From Promethearchaeota archaeon (GTDB lineage Archaea; Asgardarchaeota; Lokiarchaeia; Sigynarchaeales; SOKP01): a DNA stretch of 29,523 nucleotides. Each line of letters starts with the position of its first letter. Position 1 is the stretch's first letter. Below the pieces are notes generated by a model that ran no database searches, was not told where the DNA came from, and saw only the letters and a program-made list of their open reading frames with translations. Positions 16,442-24,429 of the stretch are shown here, piece after piece. Both the position numbers and the translations under genes were made by a program. The stretch is taken from the NCBI GenBank assembly GCA_014729315.1, contig WJKD01000436.1, positions 1-29,523 on the forward strand, written 5' to 3'.

Positions 16442-17677
16442 ATGACGAAAATAAACCACCACAACGAGTATATATCTGAAATTAAGCAAATTAGAAAATC
16501 TTTCGGTGAGTTTGTCCGGAAGACGCCTTTAGAATTAAATAATACTTTTTCGAGGATGACTGGTAATAATATTTATTTAAAGTTAGAAAATTTTCAGAGA
16601 ACGGGTTCGTTTAAAATCCGGGGAGCATATAATAAAATATCAAAATTGTCGAGAGAACAGAAAAAGCTAGGGGTGATCACAGCGTCTGCTGGGAATCATG
16701 GTCAAGCAGTTGCTCTAGCGGCTAATACATTTGATATCCCGTCTACGGTTGTTGTTCCAGAAGGCGCGCCGATTGTCAAAATCGAAGCTATTAAAAATTA
16801 TAACGATCAAGGAGAAATTATAGAATATGGTCGTACATACGATGACGCTTATCAGAGGGCGTTCGAAATTAGAGAAAAGAAAAATTTAACATTTATTCAT
16901 GCCTACAACGACTTGGATATCATCAATGGTCAAGCAACCATCGGTCTTGAGATGATGAATCAATATCCAGATCTTGAATACATTTTCTGTCCAATTGGGG
17001 GCGGTGGACTTATTAGTGGAATTAGTTCCTATTGTAAAACGATAAATGAGAATATTAAAATCATTGGCGTACAATCTAAAAACGCTACTTCAATGTATGA
17101 ATCTCATAAGCGAGGTGAGTTAACTTTAATCGAGTTAAAAGATACAATCTGTGATGGAATTGCTGTGAAAAAACCTGGAGATATTACTTTTGAATTGATT
17201 AGAAAATATGTCGATGACATAATCCTTGTTTCAGATGAGGAAGTTGCGAATTCTATACTTTTATTATTGGAACGAGCAAAAACTTATGTTGAGGGCGCGG
17301 GAGCAGCGGCTTTAGCGGCAGTAATTTCAAACAAATTACCCTTAAAGAACAAAAGTGTTGGCGTTATAATTTCTGGTGGGAATCTTACTCCAAATTTACT
17401 CAATAGAATATTAATTAAAGGATTGATTAAAGAAGGAAGGTTAGTAAAATTTAAAACTATGATTCCCGATATACCGGGCACTTTAATTAAAGTATTGGAT
17501 ATTATTGCCCAAGAAAAAGGTAATATCGTTTCTATTCAACACGAGCGAGAACGATTAGAATTAGAATATAAGATGACAGAAGTCATAATCGAGATTGAAA
17601 CAAGGAATCACGAGCACATAAATCAAATAATGAATAGCTTAAAACACCATTTTGAGATTGAGATCTTAAAGTTTTAA
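16442..17677 (+). CDS. ilvA: Threonine ammonia-lyase with C-terminal ACT domain
   Basis: The 411-residue PLP enzyme deaminates L-threonine to 2-oxobutyrate and ammonia, either for isoleucine synthesis or for threonine breakdown. The PLP lysine is K58 in GSFKIRGAY. SAGNHGQ (82-88) and GGGGL (186-190) bind the cofactor's ring and phosphate. From about 330 an ACT domain (IPDIPGTLIKVLDII) provides amino-acid regulation. The single ACT domain and this length match the shorter threonine dehydratase form found in archaea and many bacteria (also called TdcB-like), so the symbol ilvA is by function. GAGGT stands close before ATG 16442. Serine deamination is a possible side activity. Confidence 0.93.
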   Translation: MTKINHHNEYISEIKQIRKSFGEFVRKTPLELNNTFSRMTGNNIYLKLENFQRTGSFKIRGAYNKISKLSREQKKLGVITASAGNHGQAVALAANTFDIPSTVVVPEGAPIVKIEAIKNYNDQGEIIEYGRTYDDAYQRAFEIREKKNLTFIHAYNDLDIINGQATIGLEMMNQYPDLEYIFCPIGGGGLISGISSYCKTINENIKIIGVQSKNATSMYESHKRGELTLIELKDTICDGIAVKKPGDITFELIRKYVDDIILVSDEEVANSILLLLERAKTYVEGAGAAALAAVISNKLPLKNKSVGVIISGGNLTPNLLNRILIKGLIKEGRLVKFKTMIPDIPGTLIKVLDIIAQEKGNIVSIQHERERLELEYKMTEVIIEIETRNHEHINQIMNSLKHHFEIEILKF

Positions 17678-17791
17678 TTTAGAAAACCATAGACTTCGCT
17701 TTTTTTTCCATTTCAATACAGAGCCATTCGTTATAATTAATGAATTTTAGACGCTAACCTTAAATTTGAAAGCAAATCCTAATAACTTGAG

Positions 17792-18376
17792 ATGTCCAAT
17801 AATAATAAAAATGTATATCTCCGAAAGATAGGACCCATCAACTCCACGATATTAAAATATTTAAAAAAAAATATAGGGGAAGTCTTTAAAGGTTCTAACA
17901 TTTCATTTGAAATGCCCGAAGAGACACTACCTTTAAAGGATTCTGATTACAATAAAGAAAGAAAGCAATACGATGGCTCTTTGATTCTTAATCGAATTGC
18001 CCGACAATCGAAGAAAAACCTATACTTTAGAACTATTGGTGTAATGGATGTAGATCTTTTTTCCAAAGGATTAAATTTTATATTTGGTATTGCGACTATG
18101 CCTAGAAGTAGACACTCGAAATATTATGGTTCTTGTATTATTTCTGTAACGCGACTAAGGGAAGAATATTATGGAAATGCTCCTAATAGAAAATTATTCA
18201 GGACGAGGACTTTAAAAGAAGCTGTTCACGAATTAGGCCATACTTTTGGATTGCAGCATTGTAAAAATCGTTGTATTATGAGATTCTCCAACCATCTAGG
18301 AGAAACTGATCTAAAACCAGTAGAATTTTGCAGCTCCTGCAAAAAAGATTTAAATTCCTTTTTGGAAAATCTATAA
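17792..18376 (+). CDS. amzA: Archaemetzincin (zinc metalloprotease)
   Basis: The 194-residue protein is of the usual size for archaeal archaemetzincins, soluble zinc peptidases with human relatives AMZ1 and AMZ2. The active site is HELGHTFGLQH, in which three His bind zinc and the Glu is catalytic. A second zinc site is formed by cysteines in HCKNRCIM and, further on, FCSSC. The N-terminal NVYLRKIGPI matches the family's first strand. The loop between the first two cysteines has three residues, where I remember four in the family consensus. Natural substrates of archaemetzincins are not well established. The gene stands alone, 115 bases after threonine ammonia-lyase. Confidence 0.92.
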   Translation: MSNNNKNVYLRKIGPINSTILKYLKKNIGEVFKGSNISFEMPEETLPLKDSDYNKERKQYDGSLILNRIARQSKKNLYFRTIGVMDVDLFSKGLNFIFGIATMPRSRHSKYYGSCIISVTRLREEYYGNAPNRKLFRTRTLKEAVHELGHTFGLQHCKNRCIMRFSNHLGETDLKPVEFCSSCKKDLNSFLENL

Positions 18377-18480
18377 CTGCTTCTAATGAAAAATAAGTGA
18401 GAAAGATTAAACTTTATATGTGACTACTCAATAATTCATTAGTAATTTTATTCAAAATTAAATTTTAAGTGGTAATTGAA

Positions 18481-18633
18481 GTGAAATGTAAAATTTTCGA
18501 AGTGGAGAGAGGAAAAAAGGCTGAAGATAAAATTAACGATTGGTTAAATCAATTACAAAATCTCAATATTAAGTTTATAACCCAAACCATTAAAGGATCC
18601 CTTCTTATTACCTCGATCTTTTACGAAGAATAG
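18481..18633 (+). CDS. Small 50-residue protein, Cse60-like pattern
   Basis: A GTG at 18481 opens a 50-codon frame ending in TAG. The protein starts MKCKIFEVERGKKAEDKIND and continues with an amphipathic helix, then two short strands ending in LLITSIFYEE. This strand-helix-strand-strand plan, with an N-terminal [V/I]F[E/D] and a C-terminal ITxIYxE, recalls small bacterial and archaeal proteins of the Cse60 type, whose role is unclear. The match is by pattern memory only. A GTGGT lies about 7 bases upstream of the start. AT-rich spacers surround it. The amino-acid composition and clean ends suggest a real gene, though shorter than most gene callers accept. Confidence 0.55.
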   Translation: MKCKIFEVERGKKAEDKINDWLNQLQNLNIKFITQTIKGSLLITSIFYEE

Positions 18634-18775
18634 ATAAAAAGTCCAAAAATATTAACCTAAGTTTCAATTTTGGCCTGTGAATGAATTTCTAATATTTAAT
18701 TAATATTAATGGCATTCTTCATAAATATTTATTAAATTAAAAAAAAAAGATAAAATACAGAAGATCTACTAGGAA

Positions 18776-20476
18776 TTATTCAGCGTCCCATTTCCCTTCT
18801 GATCGTGCTTTTTCTATGTCCTTGGGCACTCTGTCCTTTAATGTAACATAGTCTGTTTTTGCTACGCGATTTAGTGGAAATTCGTCTATAAAGACAATTA
18901 GAGAAGGTCTTTTATATGCTGCCATCCCTCTAGCGTGTTCCATCACCTGTTCTCTTGTTAATGTCTGACTTTCTTTAACTTTTATATATGCAATTATCCC
19001 CTCCGAATATACCTCGTGTTTTCCTCCTAAAACTGCAACGTCTTCGATTTGAGGCATTTCCGCCAGAAATGCTTCTACTTCGGGAGGAAAAACCTGATAT
19101 CCTTTTGGTTTTATAAGAAATTTCCTTCTTCCCTCAAGATGAAGTCCATCGTCGTCAATATAACCCATATCTCCCGTATAAAGTATTCCATCCTTTGAAA
19201 GCGTTTTATCGGTTGCTTCCTCGTTTCCAAAATATCCTAAGAATGTTTGCGGTCCTTTAAAACAAATTTCTCCTATTTCACCCTTAGCTAGTTCTTCTCC
19301 GGCGGTTCCGTCGACTTTCATTGGTTTTCGAATACTCATAGGGTAAATCGGAAAGTCATTACCTAACGCGGTGACGAATCGCTCCCAATCGTCTTTTACC
19401 GTAATATAGGTGCAGAATCCAGAGGTTTCTGTTAATCCTAAACCACCTCCAATTTGTGGGGCCATCATCCTTAGCTTTTCTAAAAAAGGCCGATCCACCG
19501 ATTGACCGGCACAAATCACAAATCTTAATGAGCTCACATCGTATTCGCTATAATTAGGTAAGCGCCATTCCATCGCGTACAGAGCGGGAATCTGACCTAC
19601 TACGGTAGCACGGTGTTTTTGGATCGCATCTAAGGTCTTCATTGCGTCAAAAATATGTAAGACAATACAAGTCCCCCCGCCAAAAAATGTGGTCATAAGT
19701 TGCTCTGCAGAACCACCGACATGAGAAGGAGGAAGATTTACGATCATTTTGTCCGAAACTTCAAGCCCAAAAGCTTTTGCTAAACACATATTCTGGCAAA
19801 CTATTCCTTCATTCTTAATCATCGCAGGTTTCGGAAATCCCGTACTTCCAGTCGTAAAAACGATCATAATCGGGTCTTTACCATTTACTGAAGCGCATTC
19901 CTTCCGATAATCTTTCATTGACTCAAGATTTTTGACAGCTTCTTCATATTCTTGTTGTGCTTCATCCATGATTTCGTAAGCTGGGATAATTCCTTTACGA
20001 TATTTATCCTCTGGCGAACTAAACTGAACAACGTATTCCAACCAAGGATTATTTTTCTTCACTGCCGCACCAATCATACCGAAATTTGCTGCTGAGGTTT
20101 TACCGAGATGGCAATACATTTTAGCCTTATCTTGAAGAATTTCTAAACAGCGCATAATTTCAGGCGGTTTTAATCTTAAATCTAGAGGCGTTAACATAAC
20201 ACCGAGCTTTGCGCACGCGTAAATTAATATAATATGTTCCGCTAAATATGGGAGCGAGGTTATTAAAATATCTCCTTTTCTGAAATCCATATTATACAAT
20301 TTAAAAGCAATAATATCAATGTTTTGTTGGAAGTCTTTGTACGTGTATTTTTTACCCGTATCGTAAATGATAAAAGCTTCTTTATCGGGAGTCTCTTCCG
20401 CCCATTTATCTATAATACCACATAGCGTATGAGGATATTGTTCAAATTCTTCTTGTGAAATTTTTTTTCCCCTCAA
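18776..20476 (-). CDS. Acyl-CoA synthetase / AMP-dependent ligase
   Basis: This is an adenylate-forming enzyme of about 561-566 residues. It activates a carboxylic acid with ATP and transfers it to CoA. The phosphate-binding loop TTGSTGFPK is at 208-216, the acid-adenylate motif GLTETSG at 347-353, YTGD at 433-436 and the hinge LEGRRK at 447-452. The catalytic Lys of the C-terminal domain is K540 in NRVAKTD. Together with the aldehyde ferredoxin oxidoreductase it could link acids to CoA thioesters, but it is a separate gene and the acid is unknown. The first canonical start is TTG 20476. However, that codon overlaps GAGGGG (20469-20474), which is spaced 7 bases from an in-frame ATT at 20461, so the true start may be AUU. 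Confidence 0.93.
   Translation of the reverse strand: MRGKKISQEEFEQYPHTLCGIIDKWAEETPDKEAFIIYDTGKKYTYKDFQQNIDIIAFKLYNMDFRKGDILITSLPYLAEHIILIYACAKLGVMLTPLDLRLKPPEIMRCLEILQDKAKMYCHLGKTSAANFGMIGAAVKKNNPWLEYVVQFSSPEDKYRKGIIPAYEIMDEAQQEYEEAVKNLESMKDYRKECASVNGKDPIMIVFTTGSTGFPKPAMIKNEGIVCQNMCLAKAFGLEVSDKMIVNLPPSHVGGSAEQLMTTFFGGGTCIVLHIFDAMKTLDAIQKHRATVVGQIPALYAMEWRLPNYSEYDVSSLRFVICAGQSVDRPFLEKLRMMAPQIGGGLGLTETSGFCTYITVKDDWERFVTALGNDFPIYPMSIRKPMKVDGTAGEELAKGEIGEICFKGPQTFLGYFGNEEATDKTLSKDGILYTGDMGYIDDDGLHLEGRRKFLIKPKGYQVFPPEVEAFLAEMPQIEDVAVLGGKHEVYSEGIIAYIKVKESQTLTREQVMEHARGMAAYKRPSLIVFIDEFPLNRVAKTDYVTLKDRVPKDIEKARSEGKWDAE
20469..20474 (-). promoter_or_regulatory. Ribosome binding site GAGGGG, apparently serving an AUU start
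   Basis: GAGGGG lies 7 bases before ATT 20461 in the frame of the acyl-CoA synthetase. The canonical TTG at 20476 overlaps it and has no site of its own, so the site points to ATT as the initiating codon. Confidence 0.45.
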
Positions 20477-20715
20477 AATTAATTTAAGTTTGGCTTATAA
20501 TAAGAAATTCTATTAAATAACTATAATCTTATTTATTTTAATCGACTATTAAAGTATTTCATAAATAGTATTCAAGGAATTAAGTGATAATATTAATTTT
20601 TTTCAAATTTTCGTTCGAGTATTTCTAAAAACTTTTGGTGAAAAAATGTTGTGTAGGTTCGAATGCTTAAAGAATAATAGAAAATATTAAAATAAATGCA
20701 ATAAATAAAATTTAC

Positions 20716-21069
20716 ATGAATGAAAGCTTGAATTCTTTGTTTAGTAGATGGAACGAATTAAACGCACAAATTGCACAAGACCTAGGAAGTTTTGATTTTG
20801 AATCCATTAAAAAAATTCGCAAAGAACAAAAACAGATTGAAAATTCAATTTACGATGAAGTGTTATTGAAAGCCCCGCAAGATATAAAGCAAATTCTCCC
20901 CGAAGAATGTGGAGAAATGGAAATGGGCTACGAAATGTCTAAAAATAAATTTTATTTTGTAATGGAGGCTCCCGACCAAGACGAAGAAGGTCCAATGATA
21001 TTAGACGCTATTACCATTGACTCAAGTGGGAATGTTGAGCTTATTAAAGATTTTGAACCACCAGAATAA
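20716..21069 (+). CDS. Acidic hypothetical protein, 117 residues
   Basis: I do not recognise this protein. It is acidic and soluble, with a helical first half (residues 1-60, rich in Glu, Lys and Gln) and a second half that looks like strands (KNKFYFVMEA, LDAITIDSSGNVELI). No signal peptide, cysteine pair or known motif is visible. It lies between the divergent acyl-CoA synthetase and the deacetylase, 144 bases before the latter on the same strand. Codon use resembles its neighbours and the frame is clean, so it is probably a real, lineage-restricted gene. Confidence 0.7.
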   Translation: MNESLNSLFSRWNELNAQIAQDLGSFDFESIKKIRKEQKQIENSIYDEVLLKAPQDIKQILPEECGEMEMGYEMSKNKFYFVMEAPDQDEEGPMILDAITIDSSGNVELIKDFEPPE

Positions 21070-21213
21070 TATTTATAATAGGCACTTCAAGTGTACAACT
21101 TTCCTAACTCTTAATTTTATACTCATTAATATTAATTTAAGGAAAATTATATTAATCAAGGTAATAAACTTTCAAATAAAGATATATAAAATTTTTACGA
21201 GGTTTATTATTCA

Positions 21214-21984
21214 ATGAAAATCGTGTTTGACGAAAAATTTTACACTTCAAATTATGCTATGGATCCCGCAGCGTCAGCTGGTCGGATACAGAGCATTACT
21301 AATGTGTTAAATGAAGAAGAGGAATATGAGTTTATAAAACCAAGAGTTGCGAAAAAAGAAGATATCCTTAGAGCTCACACCGAACGACATTATAATCGCA
21401 TAAAGAACGACGAAGTGTTATTTGAGATGGCTTCCTTAGCAGCCGGAGGTTCGATTATAGCGGCTGAAGAGGCTAACAAAGGGAATCCTACATTTGCGGT
21501 GGTGAGACCTCCGGGACATCACGCCTCTTCTGATTCTTGCTGGGGGTTTTGTTTTTTCAATAATATGAGTATTGCTCTCTTATCTTTATATTCCCAAAAG
21601 TTAATAAAGTCCGCTTTTGTCCTTGATTTTGATTTGCACACAGGCGACGGTAACATAAACATACTAAAGAGTCGCTCAGACGATTTTAAAGTGAAGATAT
21701 TAAATCCAAGTTCAAGCGGAAGAACAAATTACTTAAAGGAAGTTAAAAATTACATGGAAAATTTAGAGACCATCGATATTTTCGCAGCGTCTGCGGGTTT
21801 TGATCAAGGCCACGAAGATTGGGGTCACTTACTTTATCCCGAAGATTACACCGAGATAGGGGAGCTGATGAAAGAATATTCCGAGAAATTATGCAAGGGT
21901 CGTCGTTTTGCTATTTTAGAAGGAGGATATAACCATGATGTGCTTGGAAAAAATGTGGATGCCTTTTGTCAGGGATTCAAATAA
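21214..21984 (+). CDS. Histone deacetylase-family amidohydrolase
   Basis: The 256-residue protein is a compact member of the arginase/deacetylase fold family (class II HDACs, acetoin-utilisation protein AcuC, acetylpolyamine amidohydrolase). The active site looks complete: the catalytic His pair H102-H103 in RPPGHHA, zinc ligands D140 and H142 in DFDLH, D197 in SAGFD, and the transition-state Tyr Y239 in EGGYN. It therefore probably removes acetyl or similar acyl groups from a lysine or polyamine. It is shorter than the usual 300-370 residues, with loops trimmed around the central barrel. GAGG stands 12 bases before the ATG. Whether it acts on archaeal chromatin proteins, an enzyme such as the nearby acyl-CoA synthetase, or a polyamine is not shown. 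Confidence 0.9.
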   Translation: MKIVFDEKFYTSNYAMDPAASAGRIQSITNVLNEEEEYEFIKPRVAKKEDILRAHTERHYNRIKNDEVLFEMASLAAGGSIIAAEEANKGNPTFAVVRPPGHHASSDSCWGFCFFNNMSIALLSLYSQKLIKSAFVLDFDLHTGDGNINILKSRSDDFKVKILNPSSSGRTNYLKEVKNYMENLETIDIFAASAGFDQGHEDWGHLLYPEDYTEIGELMKEYSEKLCKGRRFAILEGGYNHDVLGKNVDAFCQGFK

Positions 21985-22007
21985 CATATCATAATTCAGC
22001 TTTAAAC

Positions 22008-22490
22008 TTAATCTTTCTCACTTCTGGCTTTTCTTCTTAAGTATTTTTTATAATTATTAATTTTCCGTTTTATTTTTGATTGCAGTGATATTGGAAATTC
22101 GTCAAAAGTGAAATCTTGATATCTTTTATAGCACCTACAACAAAAACGGATTTCTAAAATCTTGAAATCGTTGAAACAACGATTAGATGGTTTGCGATGG
22201 AGCTTAGCATCACAAGATATACAGTAATTATAAAATTCAGCAATTTTACGTTTTTTTTCAATTTCTTTTCTTCGTTTTTCTTGTTCCCTTCTTAACTCCT
22301 CTCTTCTTTCTAACTCTAAGAGATAACCTTCCATGCTTTTTGCAAGATTATTTTTAAATTCAAGATCGATTTCAAGTTGTCTTCCAATTGCTTTTCTAAT
22401 TAATTCTGATCTAGTTTCGCCATTTCGTTCAGAAAGCATACTTAATGCCTTTATATATGAATCTGGAATATTAATTATAATAATTTTCAT
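22008..22490 (-). CDS. Ribbon-helix-helix protein with coiled coil and zinc-ribbon-like tail
   Basis: The first 45 residues (MKIIIINIPDSYIKALS, then ETRSELIRKAIGRQL) fit a CopG/Arc-type ribbon-helix-helix DNA-binding domain. A charged helix rich in Glu, Arg and Lys (about residues 50-85) is likely a coiled coil. It is followed by a cysteine region with CISC and FCCRC about 25 residues apart, suggesting a zinc ribbon, and then a very basic C-terminus. An ATG at 22508 is possible, but GGGAT sits 7 bases before ATG 22490, and the domain begins there, giving 160 residues. It is divergent from the MarR gene across a 300-base spacer. The target DNA is unknown and autoregulation is plausible. Confidence 0.8.
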   Translation of the reverse strand: MKIIIINIPDSYIKALSMLSERNGETRSELIRKAIGRQLEIDLEFKNNLAKSMEGYLLELERREELRREQEKRRKEIEKKRKIAEFYNYCISCDAKLHRKPSNRCFNDFKILEIRFCCRCYKRYQDFTFDEFPISLQSKIKRKINNYKKYLRRKARSEKD

Positions 22491-22796
22491 ATTAAATCCC
22501 AATATCATTTCATTTTGTAAATTATACGAATTATATTGATCCTTTCAGCCTTTATAAATCTATCCTAGAGGATACTCGAGCAAACTTCTGTTAAAACAAT
22601 TTTTTATCAAGAAAAAATAAAGTTTAAAGATTATTTCGAAATCTTAAATGATTAGGTAAAAATTGTTCAGCGATTCAATTTATAAACTAAATTATTAGTT
22701 TCTGATTTGGTGAAAAATCTTATTAAATCTATTTATCGCAAAATTTCAATGTAATAAGGCTTATAATAATTAGTATCCTTATTATTTTATAAAAAT

Positions 22797-23258
22797 ATGA
22801 AGAAATTGTCCAGCGATGATTCCTCAGAAGAGATACTTTTTCTAAAGGTTATTGACCTCATTCGGAAATTAGAAAAACAATTAAATCAAATCGACAGGAT
22901 CTCGTTTCGAATTCATGGAGTTGAAGATATAACTCCTCCTCAAATGTTTATTTTAAGGCAATTATGGATGGAGGATGGGCTTCAGTTAAAAGAGCTTGCA
23001 GAAAGAGGGAACTGTAGCCGAGCCACTATGACGGGCGTTGTAGATAGCTTAGAAAAGAAAGGATATATTTTACGCACACCAAATCTTGAGGATCGAAGGA
23101 GTTATTTAATAAAGTTGACGTCTAAAGGAAAAGAATCTAAAGAATACAAACTTCCAATAGATAAAGAGAGAAAAGACTATTTCCGTGCGTTTTCAACCGA
23201 GGATCTTAATACATTATACCAGCTTCTCAAAAAACTATTAAATTCAATTCAAGAATAG
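22797..23258 (+). CDS. MarR-family transcription regulator
   Basis: The 153-residue protein has the winged-helix layout of MarR repressors: an N-terminal dimerising helix, then DITPPQMFILRQL, LQLKELAERGNCSRATMTGVVDS as helix-turn-helix, the wing (GYILRTPNLEDRRSYLIKLTSKG, in which the DRRS turn is diagnostic), and C-terminal helices. Such proteins usually sense a small phenolic or other ligand and regulate adjacent or efflux genes. Only a few bases separate the ATG from the likely transcription start (TATA-like TTATAATAA near 22760), so the message may be leaderless. Its target could be the divergent ribbon-helix-helix gene or itself. A link with the three-copy ABC element is possible but untested. 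Confidence 0.92.
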   Translation: MKKLSSDDSSEEILFLKVIDLIRKLEKQLNQIDRISFRIHGVEDITPPQMFILRQLWMEDGLQLKELAERGNCSRATMTGVVDSLEKKGYILRTPNLEDRRSYLIKLTSKGKESKEYKLPIDKERKDYFRAFSTEDLNTLYQLLKKLLNSIQE

Positions 23259-23406
23259 GACTCTGGCTCTAAATTTCATTCATTTACCAATTTTTGGCAG
23301 TCTAACCTCAAACGATACTTAGTTAGGAACCTTATTATATGATTGCTTATTATATTTTAATATAATCAAAATTAACAAATTTAAATAACTTAACTTAGAA
23401 TGAAAA

Positions 23407-23739
23407 ATGGACTATAAAGAGATATTAGATAAGTGTAAACTCACCGAAAATGAAATGAAGGCATTCTTAAAACATAGCGAAAAAATGGATCCTAAAAAAG
23501 ATCATAAGATGGCTTATCGTACCCTAATGAATCCAACTCGTAGGTCAGTACTTAAGGGAATTGGATTTAACGTAAAAACAACTCAAGAACTTATCAATGA
23601 GTTAAACATTGAAGAAGATCAATTAAACTATCATTTATCGATGTTAGAACAACTTCATTTCATAATGGATTGCCAAGACGGATGGAAATCGACTCCACGA
23701 GGTATAGGATTCCTTACAAACGCAACCGTAGAATTTTAA
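23407..23739 (+). CDS. Winged-helix regulator, ArsR-like
   Basis: The 110-residue protein has a central DNA-binding pattern: MNPTRRSVLKGI, TTQELINELNIEEDQLNYHLSML and a short wing ending in TPRGIGFL. The NYHLSML recognition helix and the initial NPTRR are typical of ArsR/HTH_20-type winged helices. Sixty residues of charged sequence precede or flank it, possibly for dimerisation. There are no cysteine pairs, so metal sensing of the ArsR kind is not indicated. The downstream methyltransferase starts 39 bases after the stop and is likely co-transcribed, a common pairing of ArsR-like regulators with SAM-dependent methyltransferases. Confidence 0.8.
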   Translation: MDYKEILDKCKLTENEMKAFLKHSEKMDPKKDHKMAYRTLMNPTRRSVLKGIGFNVKTTQELINELNIEEDQLNYHLSMLEQLHFIMDCQDGWKSTPRGIGFLTNATVEF

Positions 23740-23778
23740 TAATTATGATACCTATTATCTAACTTCTGGTGAACGATA

Positions 23779-24351
23779 ATGGATTTGAAACATATAAAGA
23801 AACTAATCGGTGGTCCGTTTGAACTAATTGCTGATTCTCTCTCAGAAATTGTTAATGATTTGGACATCGATAAAACTGCAAAAGTCTTAGATCTTGGAAC
23901 GGGAAGAGGCATGATGGCAATAATTCTCGCATTGAACGAATACCATGTTCTTACTGGTGAGCCAAAAGAGGATAAAACCATGTATGCGAAAAAAGATTGG
24001 TATGGAAATGCCCAGAAAGCAGAGGTCGCCAATTTAATATCTTTTAAGCATTTTGAGGTTGAAAAATTACCTTTTGAAAATGAATCCTTTGACGCAATTT
24101 TTACTTATGGGAGCTTTCATCATTTTCGCGACAAAAAAATTGCTTTAAAAGAAAGCCTAAGAGTACTTAAGCACGATGGAATTCTTTGTATTATTGAACC
24201 CGGGCCAGAAATGATCAAAAACATTCAAAAGAGAGTCGGAAATCATCCCGATGTTGAGGATCCAAGAAATTATTTGGACGATTTATCCGTTAGAATTGAA
24301 AAAATAAAAGATAGTCAACTTATCGATGCGTATAGAATAGTTAAAAAATAA
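23779..24351 (+). CDS. SAM-dependent methyltransferase, class I
   Basis: The 190-residue protein carries the SAM-binding motif DLGTGRG at 38-44, the motif IV region FDAIFTYGSFHHF (104-116), and LKESLRVLKHDG, the usual helix and turn of UbiE/Methyltransf_11 enzymes. GGTGA before the ATG gives a plausible ribosome binding site. The expected acidic residue that binds the SAM ribose hydroxyls is not obvious in the second strand (YHVLTGEP), so E61 is the candidate. The substrate is unknown; size and context suggest a small molecule. It appears to be under control of the winged-helix protein upstream. Confidence 0.85.
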   Translation: MDLKHIKKLIGGPFELIADSLSEIVNDLDIDKTAKVLDLGTGRGMMAIILALNEYHVLTGEPKEDKTMYAKKDWYGNAQKAEVANLISFKHFEVEKLPFENESFDAIFTYGSFHHFRDKKIALKESLRVLKHDGILCIIEPGPEMIKNIQKRVGNHPDVEDPRNYLDDLSVRIEKIKDSQLIDAYRIVKK

Positions 24352-24429
24352 CGAAACTACAATTATTTTGTAAAATATTTTGAAATAATGGAGAAAAAAA
24401 TTTGAATCTTGATGGATTCAAAAGTTTTC

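Noticed and set aside
23260..23330. Partial match (GGCTCTAAA, CCAATTTTTGG) to the ABC upstream element
   Set aside because: The halves are in a different order and too short, and the next gene starts about 80-140 bases away without the same TATA spacing.
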